Assembly: GCA_036262075.1 (NCBI GenBank)
Contig: DATAJO010000031.1
Location: forward strand, 9,417-73,416
DNA length: 64,000 nucleotides
Source: JACDBZ01 sp036262075
GTDB taxonomy: Bacteria > Chloroflexota > Limnocylindria > QHBO01
Reading direction: 5' to 3'
This document shows, one piece after another, positions 18,553 through 26,394 of this stretch. Every line of letters starts with the position of its first letter. Position 1 is the stretch's first letter. The notes beneath the pieces are model-generated. The model was not told where the DNA came from. It made no database searches and saw only the letters and a program-made list of their open reading frames with translations. A program made the translations under genes and the position numbers.

Positions 18553-19089
18553 CTAGATGGCGGTCAGTCGCGCCCGCAGCCGCTCGAGGCGGGTGCGCAC
18601 GCTGGCGTCGTAGAGCACGTCGCCGATGCGGACGGTCACCCCGCCGATCAGCGACTCGTCGACCACCTCGTTGATCTCCACGCGCTTGCCGGTCACCTCG
18701 ACGAGGCGCTCGACGATCGCGGCGCGCTGCTCGTCGTCGAGCGGGAGCGCGCTGCGGATCTCGGCCAGCTCGATGCCCCGGTCACGCCGGACGAGGGCCC
18801 GGAACTGCTCGACCATGCGGTCGATCGAGCGGGCGTGGCCCCGCCGGATCATGAGCAGCACGAGCCTGAGCGCCTCGTCCGAGACGTCGCCCACGACCCT
18901 CCGCAGCACGCGCTCCTTCGAGGCGTACGGGACGGCCGGATGGACCATGAGCGCCGCCAGCTCGGGCTGCTCGAGCGCAGCCTGGAGCCGCGTGAGGTCG
19001 CGCTCCCATCGGTCGAGGGTGTTCTCCTCCTTGCCGAGCTGGAACGCGGCCTCCGCGTAGCGGCGGGCGGCCGTCAGTCGTCGAGCCAT
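18553..19089 (-). CDS. atpH: ATP synthase subunit delta
   Basis: 178 aa. All-helical N-terminal domain (RRYAEAAFQLGKEENTLDRW) and conserved C-terminal segment (INEVVDESLIGGVTVRIGD, VLYDASVRTRLERLR). It links F1 to the peripheral stalk. Four bases downstream of atpF. Confidence 0.95.
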   Translation of the reverse strand: MARRLTAARRYAEAAFQLGKEENTLDRWERDLTRLQAALEQPELAALMVHPAVPYASKERVLRRVVGDVSDEALRLVLLMIRRGHARSIDRMVEQFRALVRRDRGIELAEIRSALPLDDEQRAAIVERLVEVTGKRVEINEVVDESLIGGVTVRIGDVLYDASVRTRLERLRARLTAI

Positions 19090-19092
19090 CGG

Positions 19093-19620
19093 CTAGTTGC
19101 GCGCCTGGGGCTTGGATCCGGCCGCCGGCACCTCGGCGAGGAACTCCTCGACCAGCCGCCGCTGGGTCGCGGCGTCCATCTGGGTGCGGATGAGCCTGCC
19201 GGCCGCGGTGAGCGCCAGGTCGGCGACCTCCGCGCGGATCTCGGCCATGGCCCGCTCCTTCTCGGCCGTGATCTCCTCGCGTGCCCGCGCCAGGACCTTC
19301 TCGGCCTCGGCGCGCGCCTCGCTCAGGATCTCGTTGCGGGTGTCCTCCGCGATCTTGTTGGCGCGCGCGATCATCTCGGCCGCCTCCCTGCGGGCCTCGC
19401 TGACCGCTGCCTCGCGCTCGGCACGAGCCAGCTCGCGGTCACGCGCGGCCGCCTCCGCGTCCTCGAGCCCCTTCTGGATCTTCGCGCTGCGCTCGTCCAT
19501 CCGGGCGAGCAGCGGCTTGAACATGAACCGATTGAGGAGCCACAGGAGCAGCAGGAAGTTGATGACCTGGAAGATCAGGCCAGGCAGGTTGATGTCGAAC
19601 GCTCGAATGAGCGCATCCAC
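19093..19620 (-). CDS. atpF: ATP synthase subunit b
   Basis: 175 aa. One N-terminal membrane segment (GLIFQVINFLLLLWLLNRF) with the typical FKPLLARMDER after it, then a long Ala/Glu/Arg-rich coiled coil forming the stator. Single b gene, so the stator is probably a homodimer. 13 bp after atpE. Confidence 0.94.
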   Translation of the reverse strand: MDALIRAFDINLPGLIFQVINFLLLLWLLNRFMFKPLLARMDERSAKIQKGLEDAEAAARDRELARAEREAAVSEARREAAEMIARANKIAEDTRNEILSEARAEAEKVLARAREEITAEKERAMAEIRAEVADLALTAAGRLIRTQMDAATQRRLVEEFLAEVPAAGSKPQARN

Positions 19621-19633
19621 GGTGGCGGCTCGC

Positions 19634-19855
19634 CTAGGTGAAGAGGATGAGCAGGCCGATGACGAGCGCGTAGATGGCCACGGCCTCCGTCAGCGCCAGG
19701 CCGAGGACGTACGGCACGAACAGCGCGCCCGACGCCTCGGGATTGCGGCCGAGGGCCTCCATCGCCTTGCTCACGCCGAGGCCGAGGCCGATGCCCGGGC
19801 CGAGGGCGCCGAGGCCGATCGCCAGTCCGGCAGCGACCTGTCGAAGTTCTTCCAC
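19634..19855 (-). CDS. atpE: ATP synthase subunit c
   Basis: 73 aa, two hydrophobic hairpin helices. The loop carries GRNPEASG (RNP motif) and helix 2 has the ion-binding Glu in LTEAVAIYALVIG. The residue after Glu is Ala and there is no Gln/Ser pattern of sodium types, so proton coupling is likely. A 92-bp gap separates it from atpB, the largest in the operon; such a gap often sets the higher expression needed for the c ring. Confidence 0.95.
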   Translation of the reverse strand: MEELRQVAAGLAIGLGALGPGIGLGLGVSKAMEALGRNPEASGALFVPYVLGLALTEAVAIYALVIGLLILFT

Positions 19856-19947
19856 TTGGTGTTGTACCTCCTGTTGCTCTCTCAGCGGGGAGAGCGTTCC
19901 CGTTCCTTGTCTTCCGATGTGATGGCGCTCGTGGTGCCGGTCGCGGG

Positions 19948-20790
19948 CTAGTGCGCTCCGGCGCGGAGCGCGACGTCATCGGCGTCATGCTCCGGCGCGT
20001 CATGCGCCTCGTCGTGGCCGCCGCCGTGTCCGGCGGTGGCGAGGGTGATGTAGGTGAGGGTCAGGAGCGCGAACACGAGCGCCTGGACGGCGCCGAAGAT
20101 CGCCTCGAGGCCGAGGAAGATCGCCGGCACGACGGCGAACGTCAGCGCCAGCATGACGGCCAGCAGGATCTCGCCGGCGAAGACGTTGCCGAAGAGTCGC
20201 ATCGACAGGCTGATGATGCGGCTGAGCTCGCTGACGATGTGGATCGGCGTCATCAGCGGCGTCATGTACGGCGGGTTGGCGATGAAGGTCTCCTTGAGGT
20301 AGCCCTTCAGCCCGTTGGCGCGGATGCCCCAGCTCACGAACAGGACGAACGCGATCAGCGCGAGGGCGAGCGTGAAGTTCAGGTCGGCCGATGCGGGCCG
20401 GATGAGCGGCACGGTGGCCTCGTGCCCGTCCTCGATCACTCGCACGCCGATGGTGCCGACGCCCGGCAGCAGGCCGACGTAGTTCGCCACGAGGACGAGC
20501 AGGAAGATCGTGAGGATCGGCGGGACGATCTGGCGCCATCGGGTCGGATGCTGCGCCTTGACGACGCCCCCGAGGAACTCGAGCGGGAACTCGAGGAAGC
20601 TCTGGAGCCGACCGGGAACGGTCGAGGCGTTGCGCGACACCCAGAACGCGAGGGACGCGAGAACCACGGTGGCGATCAGGGTCCCCACCATGCTGTTCGT
20701 CACGGCGAACGGGCCGATATGGAACAGGGTCTCGCCCTTGATCGCGACGTGGATCAGGGCCTCTTCGTGACCGCCCGCATCCTCAGGCAC
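19948..20790 (-). CDS. atpB: ATP synthase subunit a
   Basis: 280 aa with about six hydrophobic segments. The essential Arg is in RIISLSMRLFGNVFAGE, followed by the conserved LVFALLTLTYITLATA. The C terminus adds a His/Asp/Glu-rich tail of about 25 residues (GHGGGHDEAHDAPEHDADD), which is unusual and could bind metal or simply be disordered. Forms the half channels for protons with the c ring. Confidence 0.95.
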   Translation of the reverse strand: MPEDAGGHEEALIHVAIKGETLFHIGPFAVTNSMVGTLIATVVLASLAFWVSRNASTVPGRLQSFLEFPLEFLGGVVKAQHPTRWRQIVPPILTIFLLVLVANYVGLLPGVGTIGVRVIEDGHEATVPLIRPASADLNFTLALALIAFVLFVSWGIRANGLKGYLKETFIANPPYMTPLMTPIHIVSELSRIISLSMRLFGNVFAGEILLAVMLALTFAVVPAIFLGLEAIFGAVQALVFALLTLTYITLATAGHGGGHDEAHDAPEHDADDVALRAGAH

Positions 20791-20817
20791 GCAGGATCCT
20801 CTTCGTGTCTCGTGTGT

Positions 20818-21069
20818 CTATCGTGGCTTCCACTCGTCCCGGGCGACTTCCCAGATCGAGTACATCGCTGCGCCGATGCCGACCACCACTCCCACGAGGG
20901 TGAAGATCGGCCCGGTGCCCAGCCACTTGTCGAGCAGGACTCCGGCCACGACGCCGATGACGACCGAAAGGCCGAGGCGCATCCCGAGGTCGAGGACCAG
21001 CCCCCAGTTAGCGGGGCGCGTCGTCCGATCCGGGCGCTCCGGTGGACCGTTCGGTTGTCGTGTGCTCAT
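20818..21069 (-). CDS. AtpZ/AtpI-family small membrane protein
   Basis: 83 aa. Two membrane segments (LGLSVVIGVVAGVLLDKWLG and FTLVGVVVGIGAAMYSIWEV) after a polar Pro/Arg-rich N terminus, as in AtpZ-type proteins (PF09527-like) found ahead of atpB. Proposed roles are c-ring assembly or Mg/Ca transport. The start lies 62 bp inside the end of the preceding gene in another frame; in-frame starts downstream would remove the first helix, so the overlap is probably real. Confidence 0.75.
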   Translation of the reverse strand: MSTRQPNGPPERPDRTTRPANWGLVLDLGMRLGLSVVIGVVAGVLLDKWLGTGPIFTLVGVVVGIGAAMYSIWEVARDEWKPR

Positions 21070-21331
21070 GTTCCTCCGAGGCCGTGGCCGCTTCCTCGGC
21101 GTCGCGCTCGCGCCGAATCCGGGCGACGTTTGACGCGACGAAGGCTGCGAGCCACAGGGCCGTGACGAGGGTCCCCACCGCCAAACCGATCAGGACGTAC
21201 CGCGGTGCCGTGTCTGCGGTGCTATCGGCCACGAGCCCGGCGATCACGCCGCCAAGCAGCGGCAGGATCACGCGGAGGCTGACCTGGGCCAGCACCTTCC
21301 CCGGCGAGAACGCCAGGGGCTTTTCGGACAT
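21008..21331 (-). CDS. Small membrane protein at head of atp operon (AtpI-like position)
   Basis: 107 aa. Two hydrophobic segments (SLRVILPLLGGVIAGLVAD and YVLIGLAVGTLVTALWLAAF) followed by a charged Arg/Glu/Thr-rich tail. It occupies the atpI position but sequence similarity to AtpI is not obvious by eye. The last 62 bp overlap the AtpZ-like gene. Its RBS-to-start distance and the TATACT element 40 bp upstream make it the first gene of the operon. Confidence 0.65.
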   Translation of the reverse strand: MSEKPLAFSPGKVLAQVSLRVILPLLGGVIAGLVADSTADTAPRYVLIGLAVGTLVTALWLAAFVASNVARIRRERDAEEAATASEEHEHTTTERSTGAPGSDDAPR

Positions 21332-21370
21332 GCGGTGTTCTGCTCGACTCGGAACGGGTCGGACGCGGGG

Positions 21371-21376
21371 AGTATA
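21371..21376 (-). promoter_or_regulatory. -10 element (TATACT) of the atp operon
   Basis: TATACT on the minus strand in the context GGCTATACTCCC, 40 bp before the first operon gene; the identical context occurs at secA. No clear -35. Confidence 0.5.
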
Positions 21377-21434
21377 GCCGAGGGTCGCCGATCGTGCCGC
21401 CCTCGCTGCTGGGCCTCGTCCTGCTGGGCCTCGT

Positions 21435-22715
21435 TCAGGCGGGGAGGTCGGCGAGGGTGCGGGTCGAGGGCAGGCCGGGGACCGGGAAGCGGTCGGTGAT
21501 CGAGGCGACGCGGTCGCGGATGGACTGCTGGGCGGCCTCGTCCCCGCGGGCCGCGATGCCGTCGACGATGAGGCGGGCGATCTCGCGCATCTCGGCCTCG
21601 CGCATGCCGCGCGAGGTGACGGCCGGGGTGCCGACGCGGATGCCGGAGCCGATCATCGGCTTCTCGGGGTCGTAGGGGATGGTGTTCTTGTTCACCGTGA
21701 TGCGGACCTCGCCGAGGGCTGCATCGGCCTCCTTGCCGTTCACGCCGAGCGGGCGAACGTCGACGAGCATCAGGTGGTTGTCGGTGCCGCCGGAGACGAT
21801 CGAGGCGCCGGCATCGGCCAGGGCCGAGGCGAGGGCGCGGGCGTTGGCGACGGTGGCGGCCTGGTCGGCGCGGAACGCCTCGCTTTGAGCCTCCTTGAAA
21901 GAGACCGCCTTGGCGGCGATGACGTGCATGAGCGGCCCGCCCTGGATGCCGGGGAAGACGGCCTTGTCGATGGCCCTGGCGTAGGTCTCGCGGGCCAGGA
22001 TCATCCCGCCGCGTGGCCCGCGCAGCGTCTTGTGGGTCGTCGTCGTCACGACCTCGCAGTACGGGACGGGCGACGGGTGGACGCCGCCGGCGACGAGCCC
22101 GGCGAAGTGGGCCATGTCGCACATCAGCAGCGCGCCGACCTCGTCGGCGATGTCACGGAAGGCGGCGAAGTCCCACAGCCGCGGGTAGGCGGTCGCGCCG
22201 GTGAGGATGAGCTTGGGCCGATGCTGCCGTGCCAGCTGCCGCACCTCGTCGAGGTCGATGCGGTGCGTCTCGCGATCGACGTGGTAGGGGACGAAGTTGT
22301 AGTACTGGCCGCTGAAGTTCACCGGCGAGCCGTGCGTCAGGTGCCCGCCCTGGTCGAGGCTGAGGCCGAGGACGGTGTCGCCGCGCGTCAGGAGCGCGTG
22401 GTAGACGGCCATGTTCGCCTGGGCGCCGGCATGGGGCTGGACGTTGACGTACTCGGCGCCGAACAGCTCCCTGGCCCGATCGCGCGCGAGGTTCTCGGCC
22501 ACGTCGACGACCTCGCAGCCGCCGTAGTAGCGCCGGCCGGGATAGCCCTCGGCGTACTTCGCGGTCAGGATCGACCCCATCGCCTCGAGCACGGCCAGCG
22601 ACGGGTAGTTCTCCGACGCGATGAGCTCGAGGTGCGCCCGCGTGCGCGCCTCCTCGTCGCGGATGACCTGCCAGATCTCCGGATCCTCGGTCTCGAGCGG
22701 CGCCCAGAAGTCCAT
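21435..22715 (-). CDS. glyA: Serine hydroxymethyltransferase
   Basis: 426 aa. PLP enzyme converting serine and tetrahydrofolate to glycine and methylene-THF. The PLP lysine is in VTTTTHKTLRGPRGGM; other signatures are ELIASENYPSLAVLEAMGS, EGYPGRRYYGGCEVVD, VNVQPHAGAQANMAVYHALL and SGIRVGTPAVTSRGM. Start chosen at the ATG before DFWAPLETEDPEIW, as in bacterial GlyA; the 28 upstream codons are Arg-rich. It closes a minus-strand series that begins with rpiB and the aconitase-X genes; ten bases separate it from the swivel subunit. Confidence 0.96.
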   Translation of the reverse strand: MDFWAPLETEDPEIWQVIRDEEARTRAHLELIASENYPSLAVLEAMGSILTAKYAEGYPGRRYYGGCEVVDVAENLARDRARELFGAEYVNVQPHAGAQANMAVYHALLTRGDTVLGLSLDQGGHLTHGSPVNFSGQYYNFVPYHVDRETHRIDLDEVRQLARQHRPKLILTGATAYPRLWDFAAFRDIADEVGALLMCDMAHFAGLVAGGVHPSPVPYCEVVTTTTHKTLRGPRGGMILARETYARAIDKAVFPGIQGGPLMHVIAAKAVSFKEAQSEAFRADQAATVANARALASALADAGASIVSGGTDNHLMLVDVRPLGVNGKEADAALGEVRITVNKNTIPYDPEKPMIGSGIRVGTPAVTSRGMREAEMREIARLIVDGIAARGDEAAQQSIRDRVASITDRFPVPGLPSTRTLADLPA

Positions 22716-22725
22716 GGCGTGCAGT

Positions 22726-23136
22726 CTAACCGGCGTCAGGCACCGATGGATGGGCCGATGCGGCCGCGCCGAGCGCGCCCGGATCGAGCGGCTGGCCATC
22801 GTGGATGGTCGCGAACGCGTCGCCGTCGAGGACGACGACCGGGATGGTGACGCCGTAGAGCTCCTCGGCGACGGCGGAGCCGATGGCGAGGATGAGGTCC
22901 GGCTCGCTCAGGACGATCGCCGCCGGCGCGCTCCCGAGCCGGGCCGCCTCGGCCAGGACCGATGCGGACGACGACGAGCCCCGCGCCCCGCGCATGACGA
23001 GCACGCGCCCGGCGACGCCGGCGCCGCGCTGCGGATGCTGCGCATCGATGATCCGGCCGCTGGCCGGGTCGATCCCGCCCCACAGGCTGAGCGGCTCGTC
23101 GAGGACGAGCGCCGTTGGCTGGTCCGAGCGAGTCAC
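22726..23136 (-). CDS. Aconitase X swivel (small) subunit, DUF126 family
   Basis: 136 aa from a GTG that overlaps the stop of the large subunit as GTGA. Family motifs are complete: EPLSLWGGIDPASGRIIDAQ, HPQRGAGVAGRVLVM, GARGSSSSASVLAEAARLG and SAPAAIVLSEPD. In the AcnX superfamily this domain swings against the large subunit to close the active site. Characterised members are archaeal phosphomevalonate dehydratase and bacterial cis-3-hydroxy-L-proline dehydratase; which substrate applies here cannot be told from sequence alone. No other mevalonate or hydroxyproline gene is in the window. Confidence 0.88.
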   Translation of the reverse strand: MTRSDQPTALVLDEPLSLWGGIDPASGRIIDAQHPQRGAGVAGRVLVMRGARGSSSSASVLAEAARLGSAPAAIVLSEPDLILAIGSAVAEELYGVTIPVVVLDGDAFATIHDGQPLDPGALGAAASAHPSVPDAG

Positions 23137-24407
23137 ACGCCGCCCCAGGGCCGCTCGTCGCGCACGATGCGCCCGGCGACGGCGCTCTCGACGCAGTCGC
23201 GGGTCGAGGCGAGGACCGACGTCGCGCCGACGTTCCCCGGCGCGTACCAGGCCCATTTGGCCGAGTCGGTCATCACGGCGCCGTCGAGCCGGCGCACGAC
23301 GGGGACGAGGTAGCTGCACGTGTCGACGAGGATCTCGGCGCCGGCGTCCCGCAGCCGCCCGGCGATGCCGCGCTCCTCGGCCGCCTCCAAAATCCCGCGC
23401 GAGGTCGAGACGACGAGCTGGACGTCGGGATGGACCCGCCGGCCGCCGAGCAGGTCGGCCACGCGCGCCATCTCGGCCAGCGAGGCGTGGGGCGTCCCGA
23501 GCGACACGCCGGCGAGGCGGTCGGACGAGGCGTGGGCGAGCGCGTCGCGCTCGGCACGAAGGTCGGCGAGGGTCACGTTCTCGACGGCGTCCGGGCCGCC
23601 GCCGCCCAGCGCCGCGTCCAGGGTCGGCGCCTCCGGCGTGGAGCCGACCACGTGGAACAGCGCCACCGCGCCGGAGGACGCGGCCGCGGCGGCGACCGCC
23701 TTGAGCCGATCCTCCGACTGCCCCGGCGGGAGCCCGTCGACGGCCGCGACGGCCGACCCGGCGCGTCGACCGAGGAGCAGGCCGAGGACGGGGAAGAGCT
23801 CGTCGGCATCGCGCAGCTCGGCGGGAACATCAGAACCCAGGCGCAGGACGAGCGTCGCGCGCCGCGCCTCGGTCGTGTGGAGGCCGGCGAGCGGGACGCG
23901 GCCGGTGACGGCGGCCGCGACGTCGAGGAAGTCGCCGTATCGGTTCGTCCGCGCCCCGAGGACCGAGTTGCAGAAGGCGATCGCGTTCGACTCGCCCCAG
24001 GCGACCTGCTCGCCCGGAGCGGGCCGGGCGACGTCGAGCTGGTACGGGGCGCAGGTGTAGGTCGGCCGCGCGCCGAGCGCGCGGTATCGGTCCATGAGCC
24101 ATCGCCCGCGCTCTTTGCGCTCCGGGTCGTCGTGGACGAGCTCGGGATGGAGGAGGTCGACCGCGCCGACGTTCAGCGTCGTGGGCACGCTCACGCGGGT
24201 CCCGCCGCGGGCGAGCCGCTCGACGAAGTCGATCGACGCCTCGCCGTGGTAGAGGCAGGAGTCGACGTGCGCACCGACGATATCGACGAGGCGACGCGCG
24301 CCGGTAACCTCGGCCGCACGGACGACGAGCCGCATGGCGAACGCCGCGCCCTCCCCGCGCGCGCCGCCGAGAAGCCGGCGATCGCCGTCGGAGAGCTCGA
24401 GGGTCAG
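23133..24407 (-). CDS. Aconitase X catalytic (large) subunit, DUF521 family; probable CTG start
   Basis: About 424 aa. AcnX landmarks: AFAMRLVVRAAEVTGARRLV, IVGAHVDSCLYHGEASIDF, PTTLNVGAVDLLHPELV, TCAPYQLDVARPAPGEQVAW, ESNAIAFCNSVLGARTNRYG and DTCSYLVPVV. The Cys residues in the last three are candidates for the Fe-S ligands. The protein should begin at TLELSDGDRRLLGG; the codon there is CTG (24405-24407), overlapping the rpiB stop as CTGA, with AGGAGG seven bases upstream. The only ATG in frame (24503) lies 100 bp inside rpiB and adds an Arg-rich leader. Forms a dehydratase with the swivel subunit. Confidence 0.85.
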   Translation of the reverse strand: MTLELSDGDRRLLGGARGEGAAFAMRLVVRAAEVTGARRLVDIVGAHVDSCLYHGEASIDFVERLARGGTRVSVPTTLNVGAVDLLHPELVHDDPERKERGRWLMDRYRALGARPTYTCAPYQLDVARPAPGEQVAWGESNAIAFCNSVLGARTNRYGDFLDVAAAVTGRVPLAGLHTTEARRATLVLRLGSDVPAELRDADELFPVLGLLLGRRAGSAVAAVDGLPPGQSEDRLKAVAAAAASSGAVALFHVVGSTPEAPTLDAALGGGGPDAVENVTLADLRAERDALAHASSDRLAGVSLGTPHASLAEMARVADLLGGRRVHPDVQLVVSTSRGILEAAEERGIAGRLRDAGAEILVDTCSYLVPVVRRLDGAVMTDSAKWAWYAPGNVGATSVLASTRDCVESAVAGRIVRDERPWGGV

Positions 24408-24856
24408 CCCCGCGCCTCCTCGGCCTCGATGCGGGCGATCTTCTCGATCCGCGGCACGTGGCGGCCGCCGGTGAACTCGCCGTCGAGGAAGGCGCGCAGG
24501 CACGCCTTCGCCACCTCGGTGCCGATGATCCGCGCGCCCATCGACAGGACGTTGGCGTCGTTGTGCTCGCGGCCCAGGCGGGCGGTCACCGGATCGGCGG
24601 CCTCGACGCAGCGGATGCCGCGGACCTTGTTCGCCACGATCGCCTCACCGGTGCCGCTGCCGCCGAGCACGACGCCGCGGTCGAAGTCACCGCGTGCCAC
24701 GGCCCGCGCGACGGGGGCGATGAGGTCGGGATAGTCGACCGGGTCGGCGCTGAACGTGCCGAAGTCGCGGTACTCGATGCGCAGCTCGTCGAGCAGCACG
24801 CACAGCTCGCCCTTGAGGGCGAAGCCGGCGTGGTCGGAGCCGATCGCGACGCGCAT
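24404..24856 (-). CDS. rpiB: Ribose-5-phosphate isomerase B, Glu-type active site
   Basis: 150 aa. RpiB/LacAB fold: AIGSDHAGFALKGEL at the N terminus, VDYPDLIAPVARAVA, and REHNDANVLSMGARIIG with the conserved His. The catalytic loop reads VLGGSGTGEAIVANKVRGIR, so the Cys of E. coli RpiB is Gly and a Glu follows, as in the mycobacterial enzyme where Glu is the base. Interconverts ribose-5-P and ribulose-5-P in the pentose phosphate pathway. The stop overlaps the likely start of the AcnX large subunit. Confidence 0.93.
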   Translation of the reverse strand: MRVAIGSDHAGFALKGELCVLLDELRIEYRDFGTFSADPVDYPDLIAPVARAVARGDFDRGVVLGGSGTGEAIVANKVRGIRCVEAADPVTARLGREHNDANVLSMGARIIGTEVAKACLRAFLDGEFTGGRHVPRIEKIARIEAEEARG

Positions 24857-24878
24857 GTGGCGCGAGTGTACCGATTGC

Positions 24879-25481
24879 TCAGCCGATTTCGACGGCTCCC
24901 GCGAGCTGCTCGGCCGTCACGGGCCCCTGCCGGAGGATCCGGGCGGGCGTCACGCCCAGGTCGAGCACGGTCGACGGCACGCCACCCGGGACGGGGCCGC
25001 CGTCGACGACCGCGGCGAGGCCGTCCTGGTCGGTCGCGAACGCGATCAGCACCTCGTCGGCGCCGAGCGTGTCGGGCTGGTCCGACAGGTTCGCGCTCGT
25101 CGTGAAGATCGGTCCGGCGGCACGGATGAGGTCGAGCGCCACCGGATGGTCGGGCGCGCGGAAGGCCTGGGTCGTGCCGTCGACGGCCGGCAGCACGATC
25201 GTCAGCGCCCCCGGCCAGAACCGCTCGGCGACCCGCCGGGCGCGGTCGTCCACGACGAACGCCGCCGGGTCCAGGTCCGACAGCCCGGTGACGAGGATCG
25301 GGATGCGCCGATCGAGGGGCCGATGCTTCAGCTCGAACAGCGCCGCGAGCCGCTCCGGATACGCGGCCGACACGCCCACGCCGTAGACGGTGTCGGTCGG
25401 GAACGCGACCGCGTCCCCCGCCCGCAGCAGCCCGGCGGCTCGTGCCAGCCCCTCGGGCGTCGGCGGCAGGACGTCGGTCAT
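24879..25481 (-). CDS. tsaC: L-threonylcarbamoyladenylate synthase (Sua5/YwlC/TsaC family)
   Basis: 200 aa, a stand-alone YrdC domain. Signatures: GDAVAFPTDTVYGVGVSA, LFELKHRPLDRRIPILV (KxR motif) and FTTSANLSDQPDTLGADEV (SxN motif), and VPSTVLDLGVTPARILRQG. Makes the TC-AMP used for t6A37 modification of tRNAs reading ANN codons. Lacks the C-terminal Sua5 domain. Start is the ATG before TDVLPPTPEGLARA, four bases after the prmC stop, the common prfA-prmC-tsaC order. Confidence 0.93.
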   Translation of the reverse strand: MTDVLPPTPEGLARAAGLLRAGDAVAFPTDTVYGVGVSAAYPERLAALFELKHRPLDRRIPILVTGLSDLDPAAFVVDDRARRVAERFWPGALTIVLPAVDGTTQAFRAPDHPVALDLIRAAGPIFTTSANLSDQPDTLGADEVLIAFATDQDGLAAVVDGGPVPGGVPSTVLDLGVTPARILRQGPVTAEQLAGAVEIG

Positions 25482-25485
25482 GCGG

Positions 25486-26394
25486 TCAGCCTGACAGGCC
25501 GATGCGCACGACGCGCTCGATCCCCGCGAGATCGGACGCAACGCTGACCGATGCGCCGGCCGGCGCCAGGGCGCCGATCGCCTCCGCCTGGCCGGCTCCC
25601 ACCTCCAGGAGCACGGTCCCGCCCGGTGCCCCGCGGCTGGCAAGATCGGCGAGCAGGCGACGGATGACGTCGAGGCCGTCGGGTCCGCCGTCGAGCGCCG
25701 CGGCCGGCTCGTGGGCGAGGGAGCCACCGGCGGCGGCCACCTCGGCGCTCGGCACGTACGGCAGGTTGGCGACGACGACGTCCGGAAGCGGCAGGGACGC
25801 ACCCGCCGGCTCGAGGAGCTCGGCGCAGGCCAGGTCGACGAGGTCGGCCACGCGATGGTGGGCGAGGTTCTCGGCCGCCAGCTCGAGCGCATCGGGCGAC
25901 CGGTCGCTGGCGACGAGGCGGATGCGACGCAGCGCGAGCGCCGCGCGGAAGCGCAGGGCGAGCGCGACCGCGATCGCGCCGCTGCCGGTGCCGAGGTCCC
26001 AGGCGACGATCGGCGCGTCGTCGCGCGCCAGCCGATCCGCGAGGTCGGCGACGGCGAGGTCGACGAGGAGCTCCGTCTCCGGCCGCGGGACGAGGGCGCG
26101 CGCATCGGTGCGGATGCGGAGCGAGCGCCACTCCTTGAAGCCGCGCAGGTAGGCGATCGGCTCACCGGTCGCCCGTCGCTCGACCAGGTCGGCGAGGATC
26201 GCCGGTTCGGTGACCGGCTCCTCGGGGTGGGCGAGCAGCCACGCCCGGTCGCGGCCGGCGAGGTGCGCGACGAGCAGCTCGGCGTCGAGACGCGGCGTCG
26301 GCGAGCCGGAGGCCCGCAGGCGCGCGGCGGCCGCGGAGATCGCCACGCCCACCGACTGCACGCGGGCGACGGGGATCGGCTCAGCGGACGGCAT
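25486..26394 (-). CDS. prmC: Release factor glutamine methyltransferase PrmC (NLPY variant)
   Basis: 302 aa. N-terminal helical domain, then a class I methyltransferase fold: VPRPETELLVDLAVADL, WDLGTGSGAIAVALALR (SAM loop) and VVVANLPYVPSAEV. The catalytic NPPY motif is NLPY here. Methylates the GGQ glutamine of RF1 and RF2, encoded by prfA next to it and by prfB at 48.6 kb. Overlaps prfA by 14 bp. Confidence 0.92.
   Translation of the reverse strand: MPSAEPIPVARVQSVGVAISAAAARLRASGSPTPRLDAELLVAHLAGRDRAWLLAHPEEPVTEPAILADLVERRATGEPIAYLRGFKEWRSLRIRTDARALVPRPETELLVDLAVADLADRLARDDAPIVAWDLGTGSGAIAVALALRFRAALALRRIRLVASDRSPDALELAAENLAHHRVADLVDLACAELLEPAGASLPLPDVVVANLPYVPSAEVAAAGGSLAHEPAAALDGGPDGLDVIRRLLADLASRGAPGGTVLLEVGAGQAEAIGALAPAGASVSVASDLAGIERVVRIGLSG

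Noticed and set aside
22716..22799. Longer N terminus for GlyA
   Set aside because: The extra 28 codons are Arg-rich and overlap the swivel subunit gene; the ATG before DFWAPLE fits the family.
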